A stretch of 64,000 nucleotides of DNA from Wansuia hejianensis (GCF_014337215.1 NZ_CP060635.1:2183501-2247500), one strand, 5' to 3'; positions 52,272 through 61,015 are shown, numbered from the stretch's first letter. The notes: a model not told the origin generated them from the sequence alone. Numbers and translations are program-made.

Positions 52272-53147
52272 TCAGATATAATACTTCTCTTTAATGGCTT
52301 CCACCGGCATCTGCCGGCCTGTCCAGAGCCGGAAGGCCTCCGCGCCCTGGTAAAGCAGCATATGCAGTCCGTTAAATGTACGGCACCCGGCAGCCTTCGC
52401 CAGTGACAGGAACTTCGTCTCTCTGGGGTTATATATGATATCGGCGACAGTCAGCCCCGGATGAAACAGGGAAGTATCTTCCAGAACAGAATGTCCGGTG
52501 TCCGGCGCCATACCCACCGAAGTGGCATTGACCAGAAGTGTGCTGTTCAAAAGAGACGATTTCAACACCTCTGTATCCGCCAGGTCGTAGAGTGCTGCCC
52601 GGCAGCCGGTGGTGCGGTTGACTGCGTCAACCAGCTGTAAAGTCCTCTGATGAAAACGGCTGGAAGGGCGGGCGAATATGTTCAAAGTCTGAATTCCGTC
52701 CAAAGCCGCTTGGGCGCAGATGGCGGTGGCCGCTCCCCCCGCTCCGAGAATCGTCATCGTCTGTCCCTCCGGCTCAAATCCCGCTTCCCGCGCAGAGCGC
52801 ATAAAGCCGATCCCGTCGGTATTGTGGCCCATAAGCTTTCCGCCCTCATTGACAACCGTATTGACGGCCCCGATCATCTGCGCCGCCGGCGATAGCCCAT
52901 CTGCCAGCTCAGCCATCCGGTTCTTATCAGGCATCGTCAGGTTAAAACCGCGAATCCCGCAGGCCTTCAGACCCTTAACCGCAGCTTCCAGGGTATCTTC
53001 CCCCACATCAAAACATAAATATACGTAATCCAGGCCCAGAAGCCGGAAGGCCTCATTGTGCATCAGAGGAGAAAGGCTGTGTGAAACCGGACTTCCCAGC
53101 AAGCCAGTCAGCCCGGTATAACCGGTAATCGTAAAATCGTATTTCAT
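52272..53147 (-). CDS. aroE: Shikimate dehydrogenase
   Basis: NADPH-dependent reduction of 3-dehydroshikimate to shikimate. SHSLSPLMHN binds substrate near residue 20. The catalytic Lys lies in NLTMPDK, where most AroE have NVTIPHK; the Lys is kept. The dinucleotide loop is ILGAGGAATAI. About 291 residues. ATG 53147 with GGAGG upstream is preferred to ATG 53159. AroE-like quinate dehydrogenases are the main alternative, but the neighbouring aroD favours shikimate. Confidence 0.92.
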   Translation of the reverse strand: MKYDFTITGYTGLTGLLGSPVSHSLSPLMHNEAFRLLGLDYVYLCFDVGEDTLEAAVKGLKACGIRGFNLTMPDKNRMAELADGLSPAAQMIGAVNTVVNEGGKLMGHNTDGIGFMRSAREAGFEPEGQTMTILGAGGAATAICAQAALDGIQTLNIFARPSSRFHQRTLQLVDAVNRTTGCRAALYDLADTEVLKSSLLNSTLLVNATSVGMAPDTGHSVLEDTSLFHPGLTVADIIYNPRETKFLSLAKAAGCRTFNGLHMLLYQGAEAFRLWTGRQMPVEAIKEKYYI

Positions 53148-53311
53148 GTCTGCCTCCATTCATAGAATGGTAAAATTGTACCACATTCCCGGATAGAAGT
53201 CCATCGGCTAGAAGGCATACCTTCCCACCTCCCGCAGCAGGGCGCTGCAGTGCATCTCATTCCAAGTGATAAATGCCCCTGATACCCATAAAAAAAATAA
53301 TATTCTTCCGC

Positions 53312-53340
53312 TTGTTTATATACATAGTCCGTGCTATAAT
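53312..53340 (+). promoter_or_regulatory. Promoter of the small lipoprotein gene
   Basis: TTGTTT (53312-53317), 17-bp spacer, TATAAT (53335-53340), 37 nt before the start codon. Confidence 0.6.
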
Positions 53341-53376
53341 GTGAATGTTTGCATAACAAATATGAGGAGGAAGAAA

Positions 53377-53781
53377 ATGAAAAAGAATCTTTGTACAAAA
53401 TTAGCAGTCCTGATGCTGACTCTGCTCTGCGCGTTCAGCCTGGCCGCCTGCGGAGGCAGCAAAAAAAGCGCCCTTGCCGGCACCTACAAGCTTAAGAGCG
53501 TTACAACTCAGGGCGTCACCATGGATCTGGATGAGCTGGCCGATTCTCTCGGCGAATCTGCAGACGCACTGAGCAGCGTAACGGCAGAGCTCAAGGATGA
53601 TGGCACTTTTACATTAGATACCAGCGCTTTAACCGGAACCTCAGCGATTGAGGGAACCTGGGAAGAGAAGGACGGCGCCCTGGACCTGACAGCCGAAGGC
53701 GACACGATTACCGCCACCGTATCAGGCTCTTCCTTTAAGCTTAGCAGCAGCGGCGTAGATATGACATTTGAAAAACAATAA
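53377..53781 (+). CDS. Small secreted lipoprotein (lipocalin-like)
   Basis: 134 residues. Signal peptide with lipobox LAACG at about residues 20-24, then a small domain built of short beta segments (LAGTYKLKSV, ELKDDGTFTLD, GTWEEKDGALDLT, DMTFEKQ). This pattern is common in Clostridia lipoproteins described as lipocalin-like. Function is unknown. AGGAGG lies six bases before ATG 53377; the frame is open further upstream but without a suitable start. It stands alone, with a promoter and a terminator. Confidence 0.82.
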   Translation: MKKNLCTKLAVLMLTLLCAFSLAACGGSKKSALAGTYKLKSVTTQGVTMDLDELADSLGESADALSSVTAELKDDGTFTLDTSALTGTSAIEGTWEEKDGALDLTAEGDTITATVSGSSFKLSSSGVDMTFEKQ

Positions 53782-53797
53782 TTCTATCAGCAATCAT

Positions 53798-53844
53798 AAA
53801 AGGCTATGCCTTCGGAAGCAATTCCCGGAGGCATAGCCTTTTAT
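53798..53844. terminator. Bidirectional terminator between lipoprotein and etfA genes
   Basis: AAAAGGCTATGCC and GGCATAGCCTTTT pair in a long stem with A and T runs on both sides. It sits between convergent genes and serves both. Confidence 0.85.
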
Positions 53845-53846
53845 AA

Positions 53847-55025
53847 TTAACCCAGCGCCTCCATAAGCTCCGGAATCACCCGGTAGAGATCACCCACGAT
53901 TCCATAGTCTGCCACCTCAAAAATCGGCGCATTTTCATTTTTATTAATCGCTATGATATAGTCGGAATTCTGCATACCGGCCAGATGCTGTATGGCGCCG
54001 GAAATTCCGCAGGCGATGTAGACAGCCGGCTTTACCGTCGTTCCCGTCTGGCCCACCTGATAGGAAGGGGCGATCCATCCCGCATCCACACAGGCTCTGG
54101 AAGAGGCGACCACTCCGCCCAGCCTGTCTGCCAGCTCTTTCAACAGTTTGAACCCTTCCGCCGAACCCAGCCCCATACCTCCGGCCACGATGATTTTTGC
54201 GTCCGTCAGAGATACTTTTTCTCCAACACTTTTTATAATATCCAGAATTTTAGTAGGAATCTCGTCCTCTGTAAACGTTATGGGCAGGTCGATGAGCGCT
54301 CCTGTCCGGCCGCCGTCCCGGACACTTTTCTGCATGACTCCGGGCCTGACTGTCGACATCTGCGGCCGATGGGACGGACAGATGATCGTCGCCATCAGAT
54401 TCCCTCCGAAGGCCGGCCGGGTCTGCTGAAGCCTCCGGTTTTCCCGGTCGATTTCCAGCTTCGTGCAGTCAGCCGTCAGCCCGGTTCCTGCCTTAACTGC
54501 CAGGCATGGCCCCAGGTCCCTGCCTATGTGGGTCGCCCCCAGAAGCACCACTTCAGGCTTATATCGTTCAATCGCCTCAAAAATAACACGCGAATAGCTT
54601 TCCGTCCGGTAATGCTTAAGAATCTCGTGGTCAGCCACATATACCTTGTCGGCTCCGCAGGCGATCAGCTCCTCTGCCTGCTCCCGGATACCGCAGCCGC
54701 AGAGCACCGCGCACAGCTCTGTCTCCAGCTCGTCAGCCAGCTTCCGTCCTTCTCCGAGCAGCTCAAATACCACACTCTGGATCTCATTGTCCCGTTGTTC
54801 CGCGAACACCCAGACTCCCCGGTAGGCGCTGACATCGGCTGCCTTCTTTTCAGGAGACGTCTTTTCTATCGCGTCAAAAGGGCAGTTTTCTATACAATTT
54901 CCGCACTCCGTGCAGCCCATGCCAATCACTGCCTTTTGACCTTTTACCTGAATCGCGTCAAAGGGGCAGTTTTTTTCGCAGAGAGCACAGCCTTTACATT
55001 TTTCTTCAATCACACGTATTGCCAC
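53847..55025 (-). CDS. etfA: Electron transfer flavoprotein alpha subunit with N-terminal ferredoxin domain
   Basis: FAD-binding ETF subunit of 392 residues. Residues 1-60 form a two-cluster ferredoxin (CKGCALCEKNC and CTECGNCIENC), followed by the ETF alpha domain and the C-terminal FAD-binding part (GQTGTTVKPAVYIACGISGA). Ferredoxin-fused EtfA is known in electron-bifurcating complexes such as caffeyl-CoA reductase (CarE) and some lactate dehydrogenases. It is co-transcribed with etfB and an acyl-CoA dehydrogenase, so a bifurcating or ferredoxin-linked enoyl-CoA reductase is likely. Confidence 0.94.
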   Translation of the reverse strand: MAIRVIEEKCKGCALCEKNCPFDAIQVKGQKAVIGMGCTECGNCIENCPFDAIEKTSPEKKAADVSAYRGVWVFAEQRDNEIQSVVFELLGEGRKLADELETELCAVLCGCGIREQAEELIACGADKVYVADHEILKHYRTESYSRVIFEAIERYKPEVVLLGATHIGRDLGPCLAVKAGTGLTADCTKLEIDRENRRLQQTRPAFGGNLMATIICPSHRPQMSTVRPGVMQKSVRDGGRTGALIDLPITFTEDEIPTKILDIIKSVGEKVSLTDAKIIVAGGMGLGSAEGFKLLKELADRLGGVVASSRACVDAGWIAPSYQVGQTGTTVKPAVYIACGISGAIQHLAGMQNSDYIIAINKNENAPIFEVADYGIVGDLYRVIPELMEALG

Positions 55026-55037
55026 AGCTTTATCCTC

Positions 55038-55823
55038 CTATATCAAATGCTTCTCATGCAGCCTGGAAACCAGCGTTTCCGCAATTTCCCGGGGTGTCCC
55101 CTGCAGCCTCTCGCCCTTTCCCTTCGCCGGAGGAGTAAAGGAACGCAGAACCTGGGTCGGAGAAGCGCTCAGGCCGCAATCTGCCGCGTCCAGCCCCACA
55201 TCCTCGTGGTTCCACACCGTTATTTCTTGTTTAAAAGCATCCACAATTCCCCAGGTGGTCATATAGCGCGGCTCATTCAGCTCTTTAATAACCGTGAGAA
55301 GACACGGTCGCCGCACCCGGATGATCTCGCAGCCGTCTTCCATATTCCGTTCCGCGATGATTCCGTCTTCCTCCAGCCGGATATCCTGTACATAAGTCAC
55401 AACGGGCAGCCCCAGCCTGCTGGCTGTCTGAGGCCCTACCTGCGCGGTATCCCCGTCTATGGCCTGTCTCCCGGCAAACACCAGATCCACATCCTGAATC
55501 TTCCGGATTCCCGCGGCAAGAGTTGTGGACGTGGCACAGGTATCTGCGCCGCCAAAAGCCCGGTCGCTGAGCAAATAGGCATGATCCGCCCCCATAGCCA
55601 GACATTCTCTGAGCATATACGCCGCCTGAGGCGGCCCCATGGTGAGCACCTCCACGGCCACATCCTCATAGAGGTCCTTCAGCTCTAGCGCCGCCTCCAG
55701 GGCGTTTGCGTCATCCGGGTTCAAAATGCTGGGCACACCGTCACGGATCAAAGTCCCTTTTACCGGGTCAATGCGCACCTCGTTCGTATCCGGCACCTGT
55801 TTTACACATACAACTATCTTCAT
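55038..55823 (-). CDS. etfB: Electron transfer flavoprotein beta subunit
   Basis: 261-residue partner of EtfA. It begins MKIVVCVKQVPDTNEVRIDP and has FAGRQAIDGDTAQVGPQTA, the family signature that binds the second nucleotide; in bifurcating ETFs this site holds FAD. It is 12 nt from etfA and 12 nt from the dehydrogenase gene, in one operon. Confidence 0.94.
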   Translation of the reverse strand: MKIVVCVKQVPDTNEVRIDPVKGTLIRDGVPSILNPDDANALEAALELKDLYEDVAVEVLTMGPPQAAYMLRECLAMGADHAYLLSDRAFGGADTCATSTTLAAGIRKIQDVDLVFAGRQAIDGDTAQVGPQTASRLGLPVVTYVQDIRLEEDGIIAERNMEDGCEIIRVRRPCLLTVIKELNEPRYMTTWGIVDAFKQEITVWNHEDVGLDAADCGLSASPTQVLRSFTPPAKGKGERLQGTPREIAETLVSRLHEKHLI

Positions 55824-55835
55824 CCTCTCTGCCTC

Positions 55836-56990
55836 CTACTTAAAAAGCTGACCGCTGATTACGATCTGCTGAACCTGTGACGTGCCCTCATAAATCGTAA
55901 ATATCCTGCAGTCACGGTACAGCCGTTCTACTTTATAATCCTTTGTGAATCCATAGCCCCCATGGATCTGCACAGCCTTCGCGCAAATCTCATTGCAGGC
56001 CTCTGAAGCATAATATTTCGCCATGGAGCATTCCATAGAGGCAGGCTGATTCATATCCTTGAGATAAGCCGCGCGGTAAACGAGACTTCTGGCCGCCTCA
56101 AGCTTCGTGGCCATTTCCGCCGCCATAAAACGCAGCGCCTGGAATTTTTCCAGAGGCTGTCCGAACTGTTTTCTTTCCTTCATATATTTCACCGTTTCCT
56201 CAAGGGCGGCCCCCGCCACGCCGATGGACTGGGCGGCCACGCCGATCCTTCCATAGTCCAGCGTCTTCATGGCGTTCAGGAACCCTTTATTTTTCTCTCC
56301 CAGCATATCCTCCCTGGGAACCCTCACGTCCTCCAGGATGATATCACTCACTGAATCCCCGATCAGGCCCATGGTCCGCTCCGGCTTTCCGGTAGAGACG
56401 CCGGGAGCGTGCATATCCACAATAAAGGCCGAAATTCCTCTGGCCCCTCTCTGTGCAGGATCGGTTTTGGCGTAAATGATCGCGTAGTCCGCCTCCGGCG
56501 CCTCTGTGATAAAGGCTTTTCTCCCGTTCAGCACATAGCAGCCGCCGTCTTCCTCAGCCAGTGTCTGTGTCCCTCCTGCATCTGATCCGGCGCCGGGTTC
56601 GGTGAGGCCGAAGGCCATCCTCTTCTCCCCCTTTGCCACAGGCACCAGATATTTCCGGAGCTGTTCCTCTGTTCCCGACAGAAGCAGCGGCCCCCCTCCC
56701 AGAGAGTTCGGGGAATTCATGTAGATGCTTGCTGTCGCACTGACCCTGGCGAATTCTTCCAGGACGGCCACATACCCCCGGTTATCGCTGCCGGCGCCTC
56801 CATATTCTCTGGGAATCTTAACACCGTAAAATCCGGCTTTCCCCATTTTCACCTTTAATTCTTCCGGAAACACTCCGCTTTCCTCAATTTCGTCCAGGAC
56901 TTCCTTTGTAAATTCTTTTTCGCAGAAGTCTCTGGCAAGCTTACGGAGCAATTCATGCTCTTCCGTAAAATATTCTTTATATTCCATCAT
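55836..56990 (-). CDS. Acyl-CoA dehydrogenase (enoyl-CoA reductase of an ETF complex)
   Basis: FAD enzyme of 384 residues. GLTEPGAGSDAGGTQT and IHGGYGFTKDYKVERLYRD are family signatures, and the catalytic base is the Glu in IYEGTSQVQ. With the linked ferredoxin-type EtfA and EtfB it probably works in the reductive direction as in Bcd or CarC complexes. The CoA-transferase gene upstream suggests an acid that is activated and then reduced, for example crotonate, acrylate or an aryl acrylate. Two ATGs (56990, 56987) both fit the GGAGG site. Confidence 0.93.
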   Translation of the reverse strand: MMEYKEYFTEEHELLRKLARDFCEKEFTKEVLDEIEESGVFPEELKVKMGKAGFYGVKIPREYGGAGSDNRGYVAVLEEFARVSATASIYMNSPNSLGGGPLLLSGTEEQLRKYLVPVAKGEKRMAFGLTEPGAGSDAGGTQTLAEEDGGCYVLNGRKAFITEAPEADYAIIYAKTDPAQRGARGISAFIVDMHAPGVSTGKPERTMGLIGDSVSDIILEDVRVPREDMLGEKNKGFLNAMKTLDYGRIGVAAQSIGVAGAALEETVKYMKERKQFGQPLEKFQALRFMAAEMATKLEAARSLVYRAAYLKDMNQPASMECSMAKYYASEACNEICAKAVQIHGGYGFTKDYKVERLYRDCRIFTIYEGTSQVQQIVISGQLFK

Positions 56991-57035
56991 TCTATCCTCC
57001 TGTCCATAACAAGCCCATTTAATGTTTTAGCGGCC

Positions 57036-58586
57036 CTATTTCAGCACTGGTTCCAGCCCGCCCCAGGTTTCTTCAAACAGGCGGGCATCCATCAGCCGCA
57101 GCTTGTCTGAAACGGCCGGTATAAAATCCATCTGGTCCAGTATATCCCTCTGCAGGTCTGCGCCGGGAGCAATCTCTGTCAGCACCATTTTCCCGTCAAG
57201 CAGACGGAAGACACACCGTTCTGTCACATACAGAACCTCCTGCCCTTTGGCATATTTTCCACTGAAGGATACCTGCTGTACCCTTTTCAGAAACTTCTTT
57301 CCTGTTCCCTCCCGCCCGATCACCAGACAGCCGTCCTGAATGGATTCCTCCGCTTTCGCACAGAACAGCCCTGCAAACACAACCTTCTTAGACCCCTGCG
57401 TGATATTAATAAAACCGCCTGGCCCGTTCAGCCGGCTGCCAAATTTGCTGACGTTTATATTCCCTTCCTCATCCGCCTGGGCCAGCCCCAGGACTGCCAG
57501 GTCAATGCCGCCTCCGTCATAAAAATCAAACATGGACCCGTGGTCGACGATCGCTTCCGCATTATAAGAGCTGCCGAAATTCGGCACGCCCGCAGGCACG
57601 CCTCCAAAGGCTCCTATTTCCGTCGTGAGTGTGATGCTGTCTATGTAGCCTTCCTCCGATATGATACTGGCCACATCTGCCGGGATGCCAAAGCCCAGGT
57701 TGACCAGGCTGCCCTTCCTCACCTCAGCGGCCGCCCGTCGGGCAATCACCTTCTTAGGGTTCAGCGGCAGCACCGGCAGGGCATCCAGAGGCTTCCGGAT
57801 ATTTCCTGCAAATGCAGGCTCATAATAGGTGCCTTCCGTCTGCCAGCACGCTCTCTGATCCGTGGCCACCACCACATAATCCACAAGCGCACCCGGGATC
57901 TTCACATCCTTAGGCTTAATCGTCCCCTTTTGTGTGGCATACTCCACCTGTACGATAACTATGCCTCCGCTGTTTTTCGCGGCCTGTGCCACCGCATAGC
58001 CTTCATTGATAGAAGCCTCCTTCTCAAAGGAAATGTTACCGTTTTCATCTGCTGTCGTTCCCCGGAGCAGCGCCACATCCAGCGGAAATGCTTTATAAAA
58101 CAAGTATTCTTCTCCCTGGAATTCCACCAGCTCCACCAGATCCTCCTTCGTAACCTCGTTCATCTTGCCGCCTTCCAGCCGCGGGTCCACAAAGGTCCCA
58201 AGCCCTACCTTCGTCAGAAGGCCGGGCCTGTGGGCCGCAATCTCCCGCCACAGATTCACGATGACGCCCTGAGGAAGGCAATGGCAGGCAATTTTGTTCG
58301 CCCGCACCAGGTCATTCAGCGCAAATGCAGAACCCACCAGCGCCGACGACCATTTACTGACCAGCCCCTCTATGCCCAGGCAGGTAATCCCCCTGTCATG
58401 CCAGTCTCCCATCGCACTCCCCTGTTTCAGAGTGAGATTTTTGGGATGCCCCGTCTTCTTAAAACGCTCTGCGACCGCCACCGCGACCTCCTCCGGCCAT
58501 CCGGACAATCCCATGCCGGCCACCCCCACCGTGGCTCCGTCTTTAATCTTTTCTGCAGCTTCCGCTGCCGTCACAAACAATGCCAT
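57036..58586 (-). CDS. Acyl-CoA:acetate CoA-transferase (propionate CoA-transferase / YdiF family)
   Basis: Class I CoA-transferase of about 516 residues with alpha and beta domains fused. Glycine-rich loops GVAGMGLSGWPEEV and LVNLGFGIPADVA begin the two halves, and the catalytic Glu is in TTEIGAFGGVP. It should activate short or aromatic carboxylates with acetyl-CoA. ATG 58586 directly follows GGAGGAGGTT; the ORF extends to 58607 through that site, so 58586 is taken. It is the first gene of the etf/acyl-CoA dehydrogenase operon. Confidence 0.92.
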   Translation of the reverse strand: MALFVTAAEAAEKIKDGATVGVAGMGLSGWPEEVAVAVAERFKKTGHPKNLTLKQGSAMGDWHDRGITCLGIEGLVSKWSSALVGSAFALNDLVRANKIACHCLPQGVIVNLWREIAAHRPGLLTKVGLGTFVDPRLEGGKMNEVTKEDLVELVEFQGEEYLFYKAFPLDVALLRGTTADENGNISFEKEASINEGYAVAQAAKNSGGIVIVQVEYATQKGTIKPKDVKIPGALVDYVVVATDQRACWQTEGTYYEPAFAGNIRKPLDALPVLPLNPKKVIARRAAAEVRKGSLVNLGFGIPADVASIISEEGYIDSITLTTEIGAFGGVPAGVPNFGSSYNAEAIVDHGSMFDFYDGGGIDLAVLGLAQADEEGNINVSKFGSRLNGPGGFINITQGSKKVVFAGLFCAKAEESIQDGCLVIGREGTGKKFLKRVQQVSFSGKYAKGQEVLYVTERCVFRLLDGKMVLTEIAPGADLQRDILDQMDFIPAVSDKLRLMDARLFEETWGGLEPVLK

Positions 58587-58641
58587 AACCTCCTCCTTAC
58601 TGCTCATAAATTCTCAATCTTCTTCTGCCACAGGCTCTTAA

Positions 58642-58669
58642 TTTATATTAACATTCTTCTTTTGAGCAA
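58642..58669 (-). promoter_or_regulatory. Promoter of the CoA-transferase / etf operon
   Basis: Minus strand TTGCTC (58669-58664), 16-bp spacer, TATAAA (58647-58642). It lies in the divergent region shared with the SorC regulator. Confidence 0.55.
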
Positions 58670-58686
58670 ATTATTTTTGGTTAATT

Positions 58687-58702
58687 AAGCACCTTTGTGC
58701 TT
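58687..58702. promoter_or_regulatory. Palindrome, possible SorC operator
   Basis: AAGCAC-CTTT-GTGCTT is a perfect 6-bp inverted repeat placed between the two divergent promoters, three bases upstream of the plus-strand -35 box. The position suits a regulator site; binding is inferred. Confidence 0.45.
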
Positions 58703-58705
58703 TTC

Positions 58706-58734
58706 TTGCAATTTTTTAGCATATGATATATTAT
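58706..58734 (+). promoter_or_regulatory. Promoter of the sorC-family regulator
   Basis: TTGCAA (58706-58711), 17-bp spacer, TATTAT (58729-58734). Because the -10 box overlaps the ATG at 58733, that ATG cannot be the start of translation from this promoter. Confidence 0.55.
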
Positions 58735-58786
58735 GGGTATAAAGGAACGAATAAGTTCATTACCAGAGTTAAAGGAGCGATTATCA

Positions 58787-59755
58787 TTGAATCCAAAAGA
58801 AATGAAAAAATATAGTCTGCTCGCAGAAGTGGCCTGTGATTATTATGAAAGAGGACTGAGCCAGAACGAAATCGCTGAGCGCATCTGCCTGTCCCGAACG
58901 CGGGTTTCCCGTCTTCTGAAAGAGGCGGAAGAAGCCGGAATCGTCCAGGTCTCCATTAATTATAACTTTGAGCGGCACTATGAATTGGAAGAACGAATCA
59001 AAAGTCTCTTTTCTGTCAAGAATGTCCGCGTGCTTAATAACCGCAACCGGCCGAAAGACCGCATCCAGGCTGATGTAGGCTGTCTCGGAGCTTCCTACAT
59101 CATGGAATCTCTGAAAAAAGACATGGTAATCGGCACTTCATGGGGCACAACTCTCGCTGACACGATCAAGCACATCAAACCGGCCCCGTTCCCGGTGCAT
59201 GTGGTCCAGCTGATGGGTTCTGTACCCTGTAACTCACCAAACCACACTCCTCAGGGGATCGTGTCCACGATGGCAGAGTTATTCCAGTGCCAGGGTAGCT
59301 TCCTGAATCTTCCTCTGTACATACATGACGACTATGCCCGTCAGGTGATCTGTAATGACATAAATAACAAGAAAATTATAAACCAGGGAATGTTTTCAGA
59401 TATGATACTGACCAGCATAAGCGCTGTAGAGACCATCAGCCAGCAAGACTTCTGGCTGGGCTATATGACTCCGGAAATGTACCAGGAAATCTGCAGCAAA
59501 GGAGCCGTAGGAGCCATGTTCGCCCGCTTCTTTGACAGGAGCGGCAACGAAGTGGACTGTTCCTGGAATCACCGCTGCATCAGTATCTCCTTCGACCATA
59601 TCAAGGGCGTGCCCGACGTGGTAGTCATCGCTTCCGGGCGGCAGAAGGCGACAGCCATCTCCTATGCCCTGAAGGCCAGCCTGATCAACACGCTGATCAC
59701 GGACGGGACAACCGCCAGCGCCATACTGGGATTGAATCCCAAGAATCAAGTGTAA
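58787..59755 (+). CDS. SorC-family transcriptional regulator
   Basis: About 322 residues. The N-terminal helix-turn-helix (RGLSQNEIAERICLSRTRVS) is followed by the SorC effector domain (GTSWGTTLADTI, LPLYIHD). SorC proteins sense phosphorylated sugars or small metabolites. TTG 58787 is chosen: AAAGGAG lies at suitable spacing and the promoter's -10 box covers the earlier ATG 58733. ATG 58802 is an alternative. It is divergent from the CoA-transferase/etf operon and probably controls it. Confidence 0.88.
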   Translation: MNPKEMKKYSLLAEVACDYYERGLSQNEIAERICLSRTRVSRLLKEAEEAGIVQVSINYNFERHYELEERIKSLFSVKNVRVLNNRNRPKDRIQADVGCLGASYIMESLKKDMVIGTSWGTTLADTIKHIKPAPFPVHVVQLMGSVPCNSPNHTPQGIVSTMAELFQCQGSFLNLPLYIHDDYARQVICNDINNKKIINQGMFSDMILTSISAVETISQQDFWLGYMTPEMYQEICSKGAVGAMFARFFDRSGNEVDCSWNHRCISISFDHIKGVPDVVVIASGRQKATAISYALKASLINTLITDGTTASAILGLNPKNQV

Positions 59756-59815
59756 TACCACGAACATATCCTTAATGGATATATAAGAATATAATTTGTA
59801 TGCGGAGGCCTGACT

Positions 59816-60574
59816 ATGATAAAGGATAAGATCTATTCAAAAGCAAAAGAACTAAGGGTGAATCTCGTGCGGACCTGTGACGCAGAACAATGGGAACGGC
59901 TGCCGGTCCAGCCGCCGGAGTTCTGGCCTCAAAATATTTGGCCCTGGTCGAAAAAGGTTATTTGTCTGGGGATCCCCTTATTTGCACCTATGATCGATTC
60001 TACCCCGTCAATGGTATATCAGGAGCTATATGATACAAGCAACAGAATCCTGGATGATATATCCTATCATCTGACGAATTACATAGTGAATACTTTAGGA
60101 TATAAAGCAGTCTGGTTTCCGAGAGACTGTTACTATAGCATTGATGTTTTGCTGGATAATCCAAACGCGGCGTTTTCTCACGTGATTGCCGCGTACTATG
60201 CGGGGATGGGTACAATCGGAGACAGCCATAATTTAATTACAAAGGAATTTGGCCCCAGAGTGAGAATTGTTTCAATTATTACCGATGCGCCCATAGACAG
60301 CGACCCCATGCTTAAAGGCGATCTCTGCCTTCACTGTGGTAAATGCCTGAAAGCCTGTCCCAGCAAATGTTTTACAAATCCCGGCCCTGATAAAATCTAT
60401 ACTATGGATAAGATCGCCTGCACGGCATACAATGCAGAAGTCAAAAACCAGCACCATTGGCCTTGCGGAATGTGCATTGATGTATGTCCCGTGGGCGAAG
60501 ATCTTAAAACTTATAAAGGTACTGACAGAGTCACAAGCAGTGGGATCACTCATCTGCAGAGCTTCGGTTCATAA
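59816..60574 (+). CDS. QueG-like iron-sulfur protein (double [4Fe-4S] domain)
   Basis: 252 residues. The C-terminal part holds two cluster motifs, CLHCGKCLKAC and CGMCIDVC, in the arrangement of epoxyqueuosine reductase and reductive dehalogenase relatives. The N-terminal part is shorter than QueG and lacks its HEAT-like tail. GMGTIGDSHNLITKEFGPRV is like the corrinoid-domain segment of the family. Its natural reaction is unknown; the RdhA/QueG-like family label is secure but function is not. It follows the sorC gene by 60 nt on the same strand and may be co-transcribed. Confidence 0.82.
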   Translation: MIKDKIYSKAKELRVNLVRTCDAEQWERLPVQPPEFWPQNIWPWSKKVICLGIPLFAPMIDSTPSMVYQELYDTSNRILDDISYHLTNYIVNTLGYKAVWFPRDCYYSIDVLLDNPNAAFSHVIAAYYAGMGTIGDSHNLITKEFGPRVRIVSIITDAPIDSDPMLKGDLCLHCGKCLKACPSKCFTNPGPDKIYTMDKIACTAYNAEVKNQHHWPCGMCIDVCPVGEDLKTYKGTDRVTSSGITHLQSFGS

Positions 60575-60647
60575 ATTCACAGGCAACGGCACTGATCCAT
60601 CAATGATAAAAGGTAACCGCCATTACCCGGAGCGCCTCCATAACACT

Positions 60648-60845
60648 TTATCGTAATGCCCAATAAAGAAAATCCTCCAGCTTCGTCAAATCCATGTCAG
60701 CAGCAGACGGATAGACTTTTTCCAATATAGCGCCTTCTTGAATCAGCCGCCGTGTCCGTGCCTTGCGTTCTTTCTGCCGGTCACGCATCTGCGCTTCCTC
60801 CAGCCGGTGCTCAGCCTGTAATAGTTTCTTCTCGTTATCGGTCAT
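60648..60845 (-). CDS. DUF3847-like small protein
   Basis: 65 residues, highly charged and helical, with the QKERKARTRRLIQEGAILE core that I associate with DUF3847 proteins of clostridial mobilisable elements, where the gene usually lies next to a relaxase gene. Here the relaxase is absent and the recombinase is the upstream neighbour. AAAGGAGG lies seven bases before the ATG. The function is unknown; a role in conjugation or its control is guessed from context only. Confidence 0.75.
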   Translation of the reverse strand: MTDNEKKLLQAEHRLEEAQMRDRQKERKARTRRLIQEGAILEKVYPSAADMDLTKLEDFLYWALR

Positions 60846-60857
60846 AGAACATCCTCC

Positions 60858-60986
60858 TTTGGTATTAAAATAGGGTTAATTGATTTCGGCGTAATACCAA
60901 ATATCCTCCCGTTTGGTATCATGCTTTTTCTGTAAATATTAGTAATAGCAAAAATGCCTCTGTTTGGTATCGCAGCCATACCAAAC
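60858..60986. repeat. Five TTTGGTAT / ATACCAAA motifs forming nested inverted repeats
   Basis: TTTGGTAT occurs at 60858-60865, 60912-60919 and 60963-60970, and its complement at 60894-60901 and 60978-60985. Two pairs form hairpins: GTTTGGTAT with ATACCAAAC across 7 nt (60962-60986), and a pair across 10 nt (60894-60919). One copy abuts the DUF3847 Shine-Dalgarno. They could bind a regulator of the element or act as attenuating stems. Confidence 0.65.
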
Positions 60987-61015
60987 AAGGGGCGAAAGCA
61001 GTAATAAAAACCATC

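Noticed and set aside
53985..55688. Long plus-strand ORF (567 aa) opposite etfA and etfB
   Set aside because: It spans two well-supported minus-strand genes and their gap; composition is Arg/His/Pro-rich as in antisense shadows.
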